Shown here piece after piece: positions 23,762 through 33,983 of a DNA stretch of 64,000 nt (within the stretch, counting starts at the first letter, position 1; every line of letters begins with the position of its first letter). Origin of the DNA: Antedon bifida (Eukaryota > Echinodermata > Crinoidea > Comatulida > Antedonidae); NCBI GenBank assembly GCA_963402885.1, contig OY727100.1:13857395-13921394 (forward strand). The letters are read 5' to 3'. The position numbers and the translations under genes were made by a program. A model generated the notes under the pieces. The model was not told where the DNA came from. It saw nothing but the letters and a program-made list of their open reading frames with translations, and made no database searches.

Positions 23762-23851
23762 TTTGAAAATCGTATATGCCAATTGGAAACAGTAAATGCA
23801 AAATTGAGTGAAAAATTAAAATTACTTGACCAAAATGATACCAGATTTGAG
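23762..23851 (+). CDS. Coiled-coil gene, coding exon 4
   Basis: The acceptor has a long pyrimidine tract (TTTATTTTTTTTTTACAG) and the donor is GAG|GTAAGT, close to consensus. Phase 0 at both ends. It encodes 30 residues: FENRICQLETVNAKLSEKLK, then LLDQNDTRFE. Hydrophobic residues fall at heptad-like spacing (I, L, V, L, L, L). This exon has the strongest splice sites of the gene. Confidence 0.8.
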
Positions 23852-25187
23852 GTAAGTTTTAATAAAAACCATTAGACCACTATAAAACATTTGTTTCAAA
23901 AGCGGTCTTTTATTGGAGACACACCCATACTTCAATACAAAATAAATGGGTCAAAAATCAAAACATTTGTCATGTTTTATGTATTTTGGGGTTTTTTTTC
24001 TTAAACCTTTAATTGAGTTGGACTGTATCTATAATAATAGCTTTATTAGTTAATGCCACAGTCCAATTCAAAATTATACGTTGATGTTGGTTTGAAGGGA
24101 AGTGGAGTGCCATATAAGAGGCCCCTGGGAATCTTAATGAGTACACAACTGTCTTCAAACAGGTATCAACGCTAATTTTAACATTCACATTTACAATCAT
24201 AATATGTCGGAGATCAATCTGATATTCGATGGAAGGTAATTTTGATTAGAAATCCACAATATATGTGTATGGTCTGTTTTCGTGGGTTGTTGATAACGCA
24301 AGGGGTTGTAAAGGGTGACATGTCCCCAATAGCACTACCAAGTTGTCACATCTTTATAATGACAAGTATTATGATGAAGAGAATTTGATTTGTGTCCCCT
24401 GATAACAACTTGACTGTTTTGTACCCCTTTATTTTCTGACAGGTTAATAATAATTACATAAAAGTTACATTTTCTGATAAAAAAACTTCACATTACGTAG
24501 GTTATTTGTCAGCTTCCATCGAGTAATCTGTGGACCATTTATACAAATAATAATAATACATTTTTATAAGTTGAATAGTGAGAATATTTTTTAAACTCTT
24601 ATAGACCTTTTGTAAGACATATTCTGTTCTAAAGTAAACTTATTCAATTAAGCCGCTGCTTCCATCTTAAATCAATGTTGGAGTTTACATAGATGAGACA
24701 AGCCAAAAATGGCAGCGCTCACAATTTAGCACAGAGTACAACATGGCACACATTTTGGTTGAAAATGCAATAGAACCATGTAATAGAACCATTAAATTGA
24801 CCTTTTACTATGCAGTAGAACTAATATCGAATGGCATGTACAAATTATTAAGGGTACACTAATGTTTTTTAAAACATTACCATTGCTTGATATTTGTTGA
24901 AGTTTGGTGCAATACTGTTTACAACCTTCTGACACTGGGCCCCAAACCTATTTTCAAAAGGTGAAAAAAAGATTAAAATCAAATTAGTCACTTCAATAGT
25001 TATTTCTCAAGTTGAATATGTTAGTTTTGCTTATGAATGGATATATTGACAAATTAAGTTTAAAACAACCTAGACTATTGCATTAACAACTATTGAAAGG
25101 TGACTAGACAAAACTTAATGTGACATTAAACATCATTATTGTCTGAAAAGTGACAATGTATAAACGTAACAGTTATAAATTACTGTA

Positions 25188-25935
25188 GTTTGCTTCATTT
25201 TATTCTTCATCATTCATTTTTTTCTGTACTCCTCCATCGTCTGCTACATTTTTTTCTCCGTCGTCTGCTACATTTTTTTCTCCGTCGTCTGCTACATTTT
25301 TTCTCTGTCGTCTGCTACATTTTTTCTGTCGGCTGCTCATTTTTTTCTGTTGTTTGCTTTATTTTTCTTCTCTGTCAACTGCTTCATTTTTTTCTCTCTC
25401 ATCTGCTTCATTTTGTTCTGTGTTAAATTCATTTTGTTCTCTTTCGTCTGCTAGTGCTACATTTTTTTCTACGGTCTGCTACATTTTGTTCTGTGTCGTC
25501 TGATTTATTTTGTTCTCCATCATCTGCTTCATTTTTCTTCTGTCGTCTGCTTCATTTTGTTCTCTGACGTCTGCTTCATTTTGTTATCTGTCGTCCGCTT
25601 CATTTTTTCTCTTTCGTCTGCTAGTGCTACATTTTTTTCTCTGTCTGCTACATTTTTTCTCTGTTGTCTGCTTTATTTTCTTCTGTGTCATCTGATTCAT
25701 TTTGTTCTCCATCATCTGCTTCATTTTTTTTTTCTCTTGTCATCTAATTCATTTTTCTTCTTTTGTCTGCTTAATTTTGTTCTCCATCGTCTGCTTCATT
25801 TTGTTCTCTGTCATCTGCTTCATTTTCTTCTTTGTTGTCTGCTTCATTTTATTCTCTGTCGTCTCCTTAATTTTCTTCTCCATCGCCTGCTTCATTTTCT
25901 TCTCTGTACATGTGGTCTGCTTCATGTTGTCTTCT
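25188..25935. repeat. Degenerate ~24-bp tandem array (CTGCTTCATTTT)
   Basis: About 30 units of 21-26 bases built on TCGTCTGCTTCATTTTNTTCTC with variants (CTACATTTTTTTCTC, CATCTGCTTCATTTT). The plus strand is pyrimidine-rich throughout. Several plus-strand open stretches across it translate to repeating LLHFF or CFIF units; these come from the repeat and are not genes. Unit length varies, so the frame drifts between copies. Confidence 0.85.
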
Positions 25936-27275
25936 GCTATTCATATTATCATCTATATAATGTCATGATATTCATAGTGTCACTAAATGGAAAGGTAAAC
26001 AAATACAGATAATGAGGTACTTAGCAATAAACTGGACAAAAACACAATTAACACCTGAATGCTGCATTTGAAAATTTAAATTCAGGTGACTAGAGTCAAG
26101 GCTTACATGCTACTCGTAGGATGATCCTAATTGGCCTTAAATTGCCATTACATTGCGATTTAATGTTGTTTAATATCTTTTATGGATATAAGTATATAAA
26201 TAGCAAATTACTACGGTATTAGTTTATTTAACATTAACACCGACCACGCATCTATTTGTGGATTATGTTTTTTAATGATTATACCAAGGTCTTTCCAGTT
26301 GTTTTTTTATCATTATAACATATTTTGGAAGTAGGTACAAAATACTGTACAATAACAAAAATAGAATGAAAATTCATTTTTTATAATGTAATTTTATGTA
26401 TTTTGTTATTAAATGTTATTTTCCAATAGTCATAAACTTCATTTTCGTGTTGCTCCAGGAAAAAAAAATCTCTTGGAAACCATAAAAGCATAGTTACCTT
26501 TCGTCCTAAAAAATCAACTCAACAGTAATAATTCATATTAGTACTTTTGTTTGAAATAATGTTACCTTCTTCTTACTTTAATGTTCTTTATTGAATTATA
26601 TTTTTATAGGTTCATAATCAATATGAGTCATATTCATAATAGATAATAACAACTTTCAGGCTGTTATTTTCATATAAGTTCATGAGAAAATCTCGGTTCT
26701 GTGGTTGAGAAGCGTGTCTTTGATTTGGATGGGCCTACGGGACCATTTCTAATTGCTTATACATGTCTCACACTTGACAAAATCTCTCTAGATTCTAAGA
26801 ACATTTTTTCTTAAAATTTCTTTTTGGAAAGTGTTCAAGTTTTGTTTGTTTGAACATTATTAAGCAATTATCGTAGTTTTATAGACTTTCCTAGAAATGG
26901 GGACATAATTTTATTTAGAACATGATTACATTGTAATTTTTTGTTAATTGTTTGCCAAGTCCGGTATGAAAACAGTAAATAAACTAGGACTGGAACATAG
27001 TGAATTTCGCAGACCACAATGTTAATGACATTACAATGTTTTTTTTGTTTCCTGGTATGGTAAATTCATTTATATGTTTTATATATCAAATTATATGAAA
27101 CGAGCAATAAATAATTAAAATGGTTGATTGTGAATTTTAAAGCAATTTTACAAGCAAACCTAATTCAATAGTTTCAATCATGTGACCGTTCCAATTTTGG
27201 AAATTCTTAAGGGTTGGCCAAAGTGTTAACATTTTCCTCTTGCTAGTCTGACAGGGAAGTGTCCCCTTAATAGGG

Positions 27276-27308
<33 letters not shown>

Positions 27309-27340
27309 GAAATTTGTAAAGCGCAAGCATCCGACAAAGA
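27276..27340 (-). repeat. (AAT)n tail with LINE/SINE-like 3' end
   Basis: About ten AAT units followed by GGAAATTTGTAAAGCGCAAG. Read on the minus strand this is a GCGC-TTTACAAATTTCC-(ATT)n ending like those of L2/CR1 LINEs and their SINEs. Only the last few tens of bases are recognisable. Confidence 0.5.
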
Positions 27341-28806
27341 AAGTTAGGGATGTCTGAAAGGAGGGGTTCTTCTACTGTATAATGTAAAGTATAAATGAAT
27401 ATTATATGACTTTAGAATATTCATTTTTATGTAATAAAGTATTTTATTACAATATCTTGAAACTTTAAGGTCTAGAGTTAATTGTCAATAATTTATAAGA
27501 GATATACAAATATAAACATTTTAACAAATATATATCTAAATATATTATGACAACTGTGAAATAAATGTGAAATATAATATTTTCATTTATTAAAGAAAAT
27601 ATAATTTGTAATATAAGCATCTAGCGATTCGTACATACAGAACATTCTGTAAAATAGTAATTATCGGGGAAGCTAATATGCATATCATTTTACCTGTTCC
27701 GGCTGTGTCGTCTGTCGTGAATCTTGTCTTGATGCGTGTTTAATGTGTTGAGGTGGTAGATGTAACATTAAGTAATAAGCCTCGGTTTTGTTGTCAAATG
27801 TGACACTCAGTATTTCTATACTCCAAGGACTAACATGAACTCTATGTGGCTGTTTTCCTGACAGGCGACAGATTACAACTTCTGAAATGATGTGTTTGCA
27901 AAATGTAGTAGTGTTAATTTTTTAATGCTTTTATTTTTTTTTCTTCTCATATCATCACTTTCTGTGATTACATAACAAGAATGTAATACGGTTATAGTTT
28001 ATGGCATCACAACAAATTATATTTTGTAAAGAATTATTTCATTTTAAAATATTTCACAATTTTTCTCATTTAAACCATTGACAACATTTTTTTGCAATAT
28101 TAAGATAGTTTTTGTCCTAATAAGTATTCTAGATAAAATTGTTGTATTTATATTTTATTATTTTTATTATTTGGCATGTCAACAGATATGTTTTAGAATT
28201 TTTGTTTATTTTTTATACGTTTTGCTTTTTATTTATTTGTTATTTTTGCGAGATTGTCAATATTATCCCATAATCTAAGCTGTTTAGTTAAAGAAAATGA
28301 TTAATACTGTACATTTTTGTTTGAAAATTAAAATTACATAAATGCTGGAAATAACTGAATTCCCAAAGTGCTGAATAAAAAGGAAGGTCATGTGATAACA
28401 AAGTCACGTATGTACGTGATTAGTACTTTCAGTATGTGAACTTATTAAAATTTATATAATATTTGTTAGTTAATTTATTGTTGTTTGTGACTCTTTGATT
28501 TAGCCGCTTGGCATTCTCATGATTCTAGATATAGAACTTTAGATAAATTGTACTCAGACTCAAGTTGGAGACAATTTTGTGAGACTATGTGTGACTATGC
28601 ATGACTAAAATGCAGTAGAATTAACTTTCTTTGAATAAACTTTTAAATTGTTTCAACAGTTTTAAATGTTGATGTGATAGATAGATAATACTGTATATTG
28701 AATACTTGGTATGATTCCGTTTAAGTTTACAGGTTTGGACTCAAACCATGTATCTTCAAATCACAATTCAGAAATCATACCCTAGGCCACTAATTACCAT
28801 AGCTTG

Positions 28807-29080
28807 GGAGTAAGTGGCCGAGCGGTTAAGACAGTGGAACCGTAATACTTTGCCATATTAACACAGGCAAGGGTTCAAGTCTCACTCGCTCCATGGTTCT
28901 GTTGGTAGAAAAAGTCTTCTCGGATAAGGACTATAAACTGTAGGTCCAGTGTACACATCTAGCTCATGTGAACCTAGTACAACTTTGGAGACGAGTAGGG
29001 GTTACCCAGGTGTACTAGTACATCACAGCCACTGATCATAACTGTGCGAGTTCGCCCAGTGTAAATAAAATATTTCAATT
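28807..29080 (+). mobile_element. tRNA-derived SINE in intron 4
   Basis: The head (about 28807-28893) resembles a Ser/Leu-class tRNA: an A box TGGCCGAGCGG (28815-28825) and a B-box-like GGTTCAAGTCT (28872-28882). The acceptor ends GGAGTAA/TCGCTCC pair except one position, and the anticodon stem is decayed, so it is not a working tRNA. The body follows with TCGGATAAGGACTATAAACTG and a GTAGGTCCAGTGT motif common in invertebrate SINEs. It ends near AATAAAATATTTCAATT. RNA polymerase III promoter boxes are present. No clear target-site duplication. Confidence 0.75.
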
Positions 29081-29162
29081 CTAGCCGACCAGAAAGGTTG
29101 TTCAAGCCTATAAACAGCAGTTAATGCAGCATAAGTTGATTGAGTAATTTATATCTCCTTAG

Positions 29163-29915
29163 GTGCTTAATCAGCAGATGGAAAAAGCAATTGAAGAAGT
29201 TGTGAAGTTTAAGAAAGATAATATCCGATTGCAAGAAGAAAATACAGCAAATAGTAACAAATGTCAAATCCTGGCAGCTGACCTTGAAAAGCTTAGTCCA
29301 CTGGAGAAGCAGGCTGCAGAACTCTCACTGGACCTACAGGAAGCCAGGCAGAAGGTACGTGAATTGGGCCTACAACTTAAAAACAAGGAAAGTATACTAT
29401 CTTGTCCTCCAGAGCCTTATAATCACGAAGACCGTGCAGAGTTAGTTAAGTTGAAGAAAGAGGTTGTTAGGTTGACGAAACAGGTTGAGGTTGCTGAAAA
29501 CGAAACATTAGTTCACAGAGAGAATGCTGTTTCATACAAGAAGCAACTTTTAGATAAAACAAACATGCTGCTTGATTTACAAAATGTTAATGCAAACTTG
29601 TCTGTTTTACTTCGCGAAGTTGAAGATGAATTAGAAAAATTGAAAAAGAAATTAAAAATGCAATCATCAAACTCTGCCTCAAAAGAGGAAGTTACCTTTA
29701 AAGAGTTTGTACTACTAAAACGTGAATTAAATTTAATTAAAGAAGAAAATTTAAAGTTAAAGCAAGGCAGAAAAGGTACCAAATCTCTGCCAAGTCTTAA
29801 AGGTTCAACTGGGTCTACGACTAGCATCTGGTCGCATGGTAGCAGAGGTGACGCAAACTCAGCGAACGAAGCATATAAACCGAAATCCACTCAGCATTAT
29901 TTAAAGAAACATTGA
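29163..29915 (+). CDS. Coiled-coil gene, coding exon 5 (long form with stop)
   Basis: The acceptor TATATCTCCTTAG precedes GTG at 29163, phase 0; TGA ends at 29915. It encodes 250 residues. Residues 1-70 (LNQQMEKAIEEVVKFKKDN and following) and 80-205 are strongly heptad-like and Glu/Lys/Leu-rich, with VEDELEKLKKKLKM near 155-170 and LLKRELNLIKEENLKLKQ near 184-201. From about residue 203 it turns into a basic, Ser/Gly/Thr-rich tail (KGTKSLPSLKGSTGSTTSIW). Two phase-1 donors lie inside: AAAAG|GTACC at 29775/29776 and CAGAG|GTGACG at 29847/29848. If one is used, the last 22-46 residues are replaced by exon 6. A plain exon of this size with high coding quality is the best-supported part of the gene. 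Confidence 0.85.
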   Translation: MLNQQMEKAIEEVVKFKKDNIRLQEENTANSNKCQILAADLEKLSPLEKQAAELSLDLQEARQKVRELGLQLKNKESILSCPPEPYNHEDRAELVKLKKEVVRLTKQVEVAENETLVHRENAVSYKKQLLDKTNMLLDLQNVNANLSVLLREVEDELEKLKKKLKMQSSNSASKEEVTFKEFVLLKRELNLIKEENLKLKQGRKGTKSLPSLKGSTGSTTSIWSHGSRGDANSANEAYKPKSTQHYLKKH

Positions 29916-31171
29916 CCAACTCGCCGATTTAAAATGGATATTTCTTAATCTTATTCTGCCAGGATAATCTGTGTGTGTGTGCGTACTTTAAAAGAAAATA
30001 GTACGTTTTATATCTTACTTAAAGACGCGACTTAAAAGCCAGACATTTCTTTAATATTGACCACGTCTAGGATTTAAAGTAGATATTTTCTACGATCATG
30101 TTCATTTGTTGCGCCGTGTACCCTGCCGAATGTTGAACATACGCTGATCAATAAGCCACATATAGACAGCTGCTAATACCTTTCAACGTGGCATTAATCT
30201 AATCTTATCCATTTACGTATTTCTCCATGATTGATGAAAGATAAATGAGATCGCGTTCATTTGGAAATTTAGTATCCACGGCATAATTGGTGTGCGCATC
30301 ATTCATTTCCTCTTAATCTATTCAGCATCCTGTTTTTTAATTATCCCAAAAGCTGATATTTTTTCATGTGCTATTTCACCTTTTTTCTACTCATTTATTG
30401 TTTCATTCTATGTGAAGTATATTTTTGTCATGGTGGTGCTTTTCAAGTATATTTCAGCTGTTCTTATTGGCTCGGAAAACTGACTGATTGCCGAGAAGTA
30501 GGGTGACATCAATCAAGTGTGGTTAATGCCAGGTGAAAATTACCTCACTATTACTTTGACGTTACCGACGAAACCAGTATAAAGCCCATCGTCTGGCATT
30601 TCAACAACAAAGGCCTGTACAGTATACATGATATAATTTTACCATCATGTGACATTTTATAACAAATTAAAATAATGTCCCCAGTAAATGACCTTGAAAG
30701 TAATTTTCTCTCTGATGACTTCAACATACCTGTCTAATAAAACTATGACCTAGAAATATTCACCCCTAGTAAGAAAACGTAATTTTGTTTTAATGTTCAT
30801 TAGTGGAATTATTTGTCAAGTCTATACCAAAAATGGAAATATAGCCCAGGGGTTTTTTGCGTTACCATATCTGTCTATTTGTCCCCTTTGTCTACTTCAA
30901 CCCCATTCCCCTTGTATAAATTTAAAAATATCCATGTATATTGTTAGTATGGTTAATCAGATATATACATTAATGTATTGTTTGTGGAATGTTGGCATGT
31001 GTATTTTTAATGTTCATTTTTATATTATTTTTGCAATTTGTTTTCTTTTTTTACCCAATCATGCCTTGTAATATAAACCAAAATTTCATTAAGTCTTTCA
31101 AGTGTCTATAATAACCATTTTAAACATTATTCATATATTGGTTTTCTCCTCTAAATAAAACCTGTAACCAA
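29916..31171 (+). other. 3' UTR of long form / intron 5 start
   Basis: Follows the exon 5 stop. A (GT)5 run lies at 29971-29981. The patch 30060-30330 is more complex than its surroundings and could be regulatory. The first AATAAA after the stop is at 30736. Confidence 0.4.
30736..30741 (+). terminator. Candidate poly(A) signal for long exon 5 form
   Basis: First AATAAA downstream of the stop at 29915, about 820 bases away. AATAAA is common by chance in AT-rich DNA and no clear GU-rich element follows, so this is weak. Confidence 0.3.
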
Positions 31172-31395
31172 AGGTTCAGCCCAAACCAAAAGTTTACCAA
31201 ACCAAAAGTTTACCAAACCAAAAGTTTATCAAGCCAAAAGTTTACCAAACCAAAAGTTTACCAAAAATAAATTTAGCAAACAAATAATTTACCAAACAAA
31301 AAGTTTACCAGACAAAAAGTTTATCAGACAAAAAGTTTAACAAACAAAAAGTTTAACAAACAAAAAGGTTTACCAAAATAAGTTTTACATAATAC
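31172..31395. repeat. 16-bp tandem array (ACCAAACCAAAAGTTT)
   Basis: About 13 imperfect head-to-tail copies of ACCAAACCAAAAGTTT. The left half keeps CCAAACC; the right half shifts to CCAAACAAAAAGTTT and AACAAACAAAAAGTTT, so the array drifts in one direction. Located in intron 5. Confidence 0.85.
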
Positions 31396-31810
31396 AATTT
31401 TACATAATACAGATACAAAAAGATTACTTTTAGATGTTCTCTCCTTTGCTATAGGTATAAACAAAACATGTTTACAATCAATAAAATTGTGTTTATTTTT
31501 ACTTCACCATGATAACCACATTTCTGTCATAACCTTTGTGAACTTCCAACCTGTTGATTCTAAACACTATGTATAAATTATGATGAATATTAATAGATTT
31601 TGACAATAAACTCATAAGATTCATATTGGCATGGTGGTATTGTTTCCAGAGAGCTTTTCCCATGCTTATCTGTAATTAATTCTTCTACGTAAAGTTAGGT
31701 TTGTTTATTTAAAGGTCTCCCTCTTGAAAGATCTCCACCAATGAAAGACCCATTTCAATAGGACTACACTTGTTAGTTGTCTTTAGTGTATTAATCATCT
31801 TAATCATCTT

Positions 31811-32160
31811 AAATTAATAACTAATTAGTAAGGTAAAGTCGAAACCTAAGCTAATGCTAACGGCCGTGGTGCCCATCTCCATTTCTTTAGCGTTTGGGCC
31901 AGACTCCACTAAGTGTGTATGTTTGTGGGGGGTACGCCACTCCTCCCGCACAAACGAGTCTGATTTACCTTCCCAGTACTTTTTACATACCGGTACCCAT
32001 TTCTATCACCTGGGTGGGGAGGAACAATGTGGATAAAGAATCTTGCTCAAGGACTCAACACTGCAGTGACCGAGCCGGGGCTTGAACCGACAACCTCTTG
32101 ATTGCAAGTCCAATGCTCTAACCACTGCGCCACAGTGCTCCAAATTAATAACTAATTAGT
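31811..32160 (-). mobile_element. tRNA-derived SINE with 19-bp target duplication
   Basis: The insert (31830-32141, 312 bases) is flanked by a perfect 19-base direct repeat, AAATTAATAACTAATTAGT, at 31811-31829 and 32142-32160. On the minus strand the head starts GGAGCACTGTGGCGCAGTGG, with A box TGGCGCAGTGG (32132-32122) and B box GGTTCAAGCCC (32088-32078). An anticodon-loop-like CTTGCAA would read TGC (Ala-like). The body contains CTTGAGCAAGATTCTTTATC, then CCCACCCAGGTGATAGAAAT then GGGTACC, a segment found in several deuterostome SINEs. The exact duplication points to a recent insertion by a LINE-type machinery. Short plus-strand open stretches here are not genes. Confidence 0.9.
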
Positions 32161-33041
32161 GATTGACACTTTTAAGATATCTTGCATGGACAGAAAAACA
32201 AACAGAGGTGAAACAAAATTTTCCTTCTCGGCGGTAATGATAAATTCATATTCTCCTGTTGATAAAATGTATCCAACCTGTTCTGTACAAAACAGTAGAA
32301 TTTGGGTTTGTGTCTCGGTTGAAAACAATTATTTTCCATCTTGCAGATTTTCTCATTTTTAATGTTTCATGTTTATGAAATTCTTATAGTACTACTAGTA
32401 CTACTATAGTTATACAAAGGTATCTGGTATTAAGATTTATCGCAATCTTTATTAAAACTATGTATCAACTTCATCATCTTTCCCTGTACTTCTGGTCAAT
32501 ATTCAGAACGTCCTCCATCTAGTCTTGAGGTATAAAGCCAACAACATGACATTATACATGTAAGCTCCAAAAATTAATTATTCAAATAGTAAAAGCAATA
32601 AAAGTAAATAACGCTTCTTATTTTTAGCTTAAATGGAACATTCATTGCTGGAATTAAATGTTCCTTAATCCAACCCCGGCATCTCACTTTGATAAAAGAC
32701 AACTTAACCGCTCATTTACATCTAACTAAGACTAAGTGATTTACGATTAAACTCTAGTTCACCTACTTCGTATTGTATCATTGAATCAATTCAAAAATCA
32801 TCTTTGTCGCAAAGAGAAACTTTTTAAGTAACGAATAAATTTAAATCGTTATATTAATTACCTTTAAGGGATTTACAGTTTGTATTTACATTGTTTTTAT
32901 CGTTCTTTGTCTTAAGTCTGCGGATTCTTTCAATTGTTTGAATGAAGCGTTAACAAGTTGTTGTTCCTCTCATCGACGTCTACTAACTTCTCTGAGATTT
33001 ATTTTCTGTTGTTGAAAAAATGAAATTTTAAGATTTCACTT
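32161..33041 (+). other. Intron 5, unannotated stretch
   Basis: About 900 bases of AT-rich DNA, with a TACTACTAG repeat at 32390-32405. No gene or repeat family supported. Confidence 0.5.
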
Positions 33042-33169
33042 TAAAGCACTGTCAACACCATCAAACTAGTTTGATGTGCCCAGATATGGTAGTGATATGA
33101 CATCATCATGTCCATATTATATGGAAACATCACATTTGTTGTCACATAAAGTTAGATAGTGTAGCTTTA
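33042..33169. mobile_element. Inverted-repeat MITE, family 1, copy D
   Basis: A 128-base shortened copy: left TTAAAGCACTGTCAACACCA, right TTAGATAGTGTAGCTTTAA. The inside (GATATGGTAGTGATATGACA, then TCATCATGTCC) is in the opposite orientation to copies A and C. No perfect CArG box (CCAGATATGG has one mismatch). Confidence 0.75.
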
Positions 33170-33288
33170 AGTAATTGGCAGTACAATGGTTAGAGATATC
33201 TTAGACATACTCCTGTTTCCCATATATTGGGAAGATGTTCCTTTGGCACACCAGTGTCCATCTTTCTGGCAGAATGTTAGTATCTCTT

Positions 33289-33420
33289 ATGCTTAGTTCC
33301 CACTAGAGATGCAAAGCAAGGACATAGTGTAAGATTTGACCAATCACAAGCAATGGATTATTTAAACCGTCACTTGTCATTGGTTCCTGAGTTTCTACAG
33401 TAGTGGGAACCAAGCTTTAC
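33289..33420. mobile_element. Inverted-repeat MITE, family 2, copy A
   Basis: The ends are inverted: left GCTTAGTTCCCACTAG, right GTAGTGGGAACCAAGCTTTA. The core GACCAATCACAAGCAATGGA, then TTATTTAAAC and TGTCATTGG, matches the copies at 11550 and 15475 in reverse orientation. This is the only copy with both termini recognisable. Confidence 0.75.
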
Positions 33421-33595
33421 ATAAATTGTCTTTTTTGTACTCAGCTGATTTTCTCTCACTTCTCAACTCAAGGTTTTAAATTATTATATAGTTCTATATA
33501 ACTTCTCGTAAACAAGATAGTACTAAGAACCCGACTAAGAGGCATTATTTTGTTTTCTGGCATAGAATCTTTTTTTTTTCTTCTTTTAATTACAG

Positions 33596-33798
33596 TAAAT
33601 GCTGGAAAGCTAGTCCCACACCCCTCCTCTTCTCCCACACACAAAGCTCTATTAAAATATATCAACCAATCTAACAAGGTTAATACCAGCAGTAATTTCC
33701 CGTTCGGCTATGCCTATCAATTATGGTCCCAAAATGAACATAAAAAGAGTCGTTTAATGGAAGAAGTATTTAAATTAACACTTTATGAACTTTGTTGA
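33596..33798 (+). CDS. Coiled-coil gene, candidate terminal exon 6
   Basis: A strong acceptor (TCTTTTTTTTTTCTTCTTTTAATTACAG, given here in parts: a 12-base T run, then CTTCTTTTAATTACAG) precedes 33596. The exon starts with two bases (TA) that complete a codon from a phase-1 donor, giving Val with either donor in exon 5. It then encodes 66 residues: NAGKLVPHPSSSPTHKALLK, YINQSNK, a middle FPFGYAYQLWSQNEHKK, and LMEEVFKLTLYELC, then TGA at 33796-33798. The composition is protein-like, unlike chance ORFs nearby. A canonical poly(A) signal and GU-rich tract lie 150 bases downstream. Product not recognised. I infer a real 3' exon of the coiled-coil gene; it could instead belong to an unseen neighbour. 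Confidence 0.6.
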
Positions 33799-33946
33799 TT
33801 GGTTGGTCCTTGTTAGCAGATGTAATTAATTTTTTTTCTTGACCCATTTCATTAGAGCTGGCCTGGATTCCCAGGGTTAGTTTAAGCTTTCAACTTCCTA
33901 CTAATGATACATAGTGATCTTTGCTAAATTTGGCTGTAAATTGTGC

Positions 33947-33983
33947 AATAAACACCTACAGACCTGTGGTGGTCAACTTTGTT
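33947..33983 (+). terminator. Poly(A) signal and GU-rich element after exon 6
   Basis: AATAAA at 33947-33952, 149 bases after the exon 6 stop, followed at 33964-33983 by TGTGGTGGTCAACTTTGTTA, a good GU-rich downstream element. This arrangement supports a transcript end at about 33960-33970. Confidence 0.6.

Larger units (their letters stand above)
23852..29162 (+). other. Intron 4 (5.3 kb)
   Basis: AT-rich. It contains the 25188-25935 tandem array, an (AAT)n LINE-like tail at 27276-27340 and a SINE at 28807-29080 ending about 80 bases before the exon 5 acceptor. Nothing else supported. Confidence 0.55.
6793..33798 (+). other. Coiled-coil protein gene (whole span)
   Basis: Coding exons are 6793-6945 (51 codons), 7214-7348 (45), 15118-15180 (21), 23762-23851 (30) and 29163-29915 (250 plus stop), giving about 397 residues if exon 5 is read to its stop. 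Every junction has GT and AG and every intron is phase 0, which makes chance assembly unlikely. The protein is rich in Lys, Glu, Leu and Gln with heptad-like spacing throughout and has no signal peptide or membrane segment, so it is probably a cytoplasmic or cytoskeletal/centrosomal-type rod (inference). A further exon at 33596-33798 fits a phase-1 donor inside exon 5, giving about 418 or 442 residues. I do not recognise the family. Extra small exons in the large introns cannot be excluded. Confidence 0.75.

Noticed and set aside
25190..26012. Several overlapping plus-strand open frames with repeating LLHFF/CFIF units
   Set aside because: They are translations of the ~24-bp pyrimidine-rich array in several frames, not genes.
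28807..28893. Functional tRNA-Ser/Leu gene
   Set aside because: The anticodon and T stems are mismatched and a SINE body follows directly.
31854..32085. Two short plus-strand open frames
   Set aside because: They are antisense readings of a SINE.
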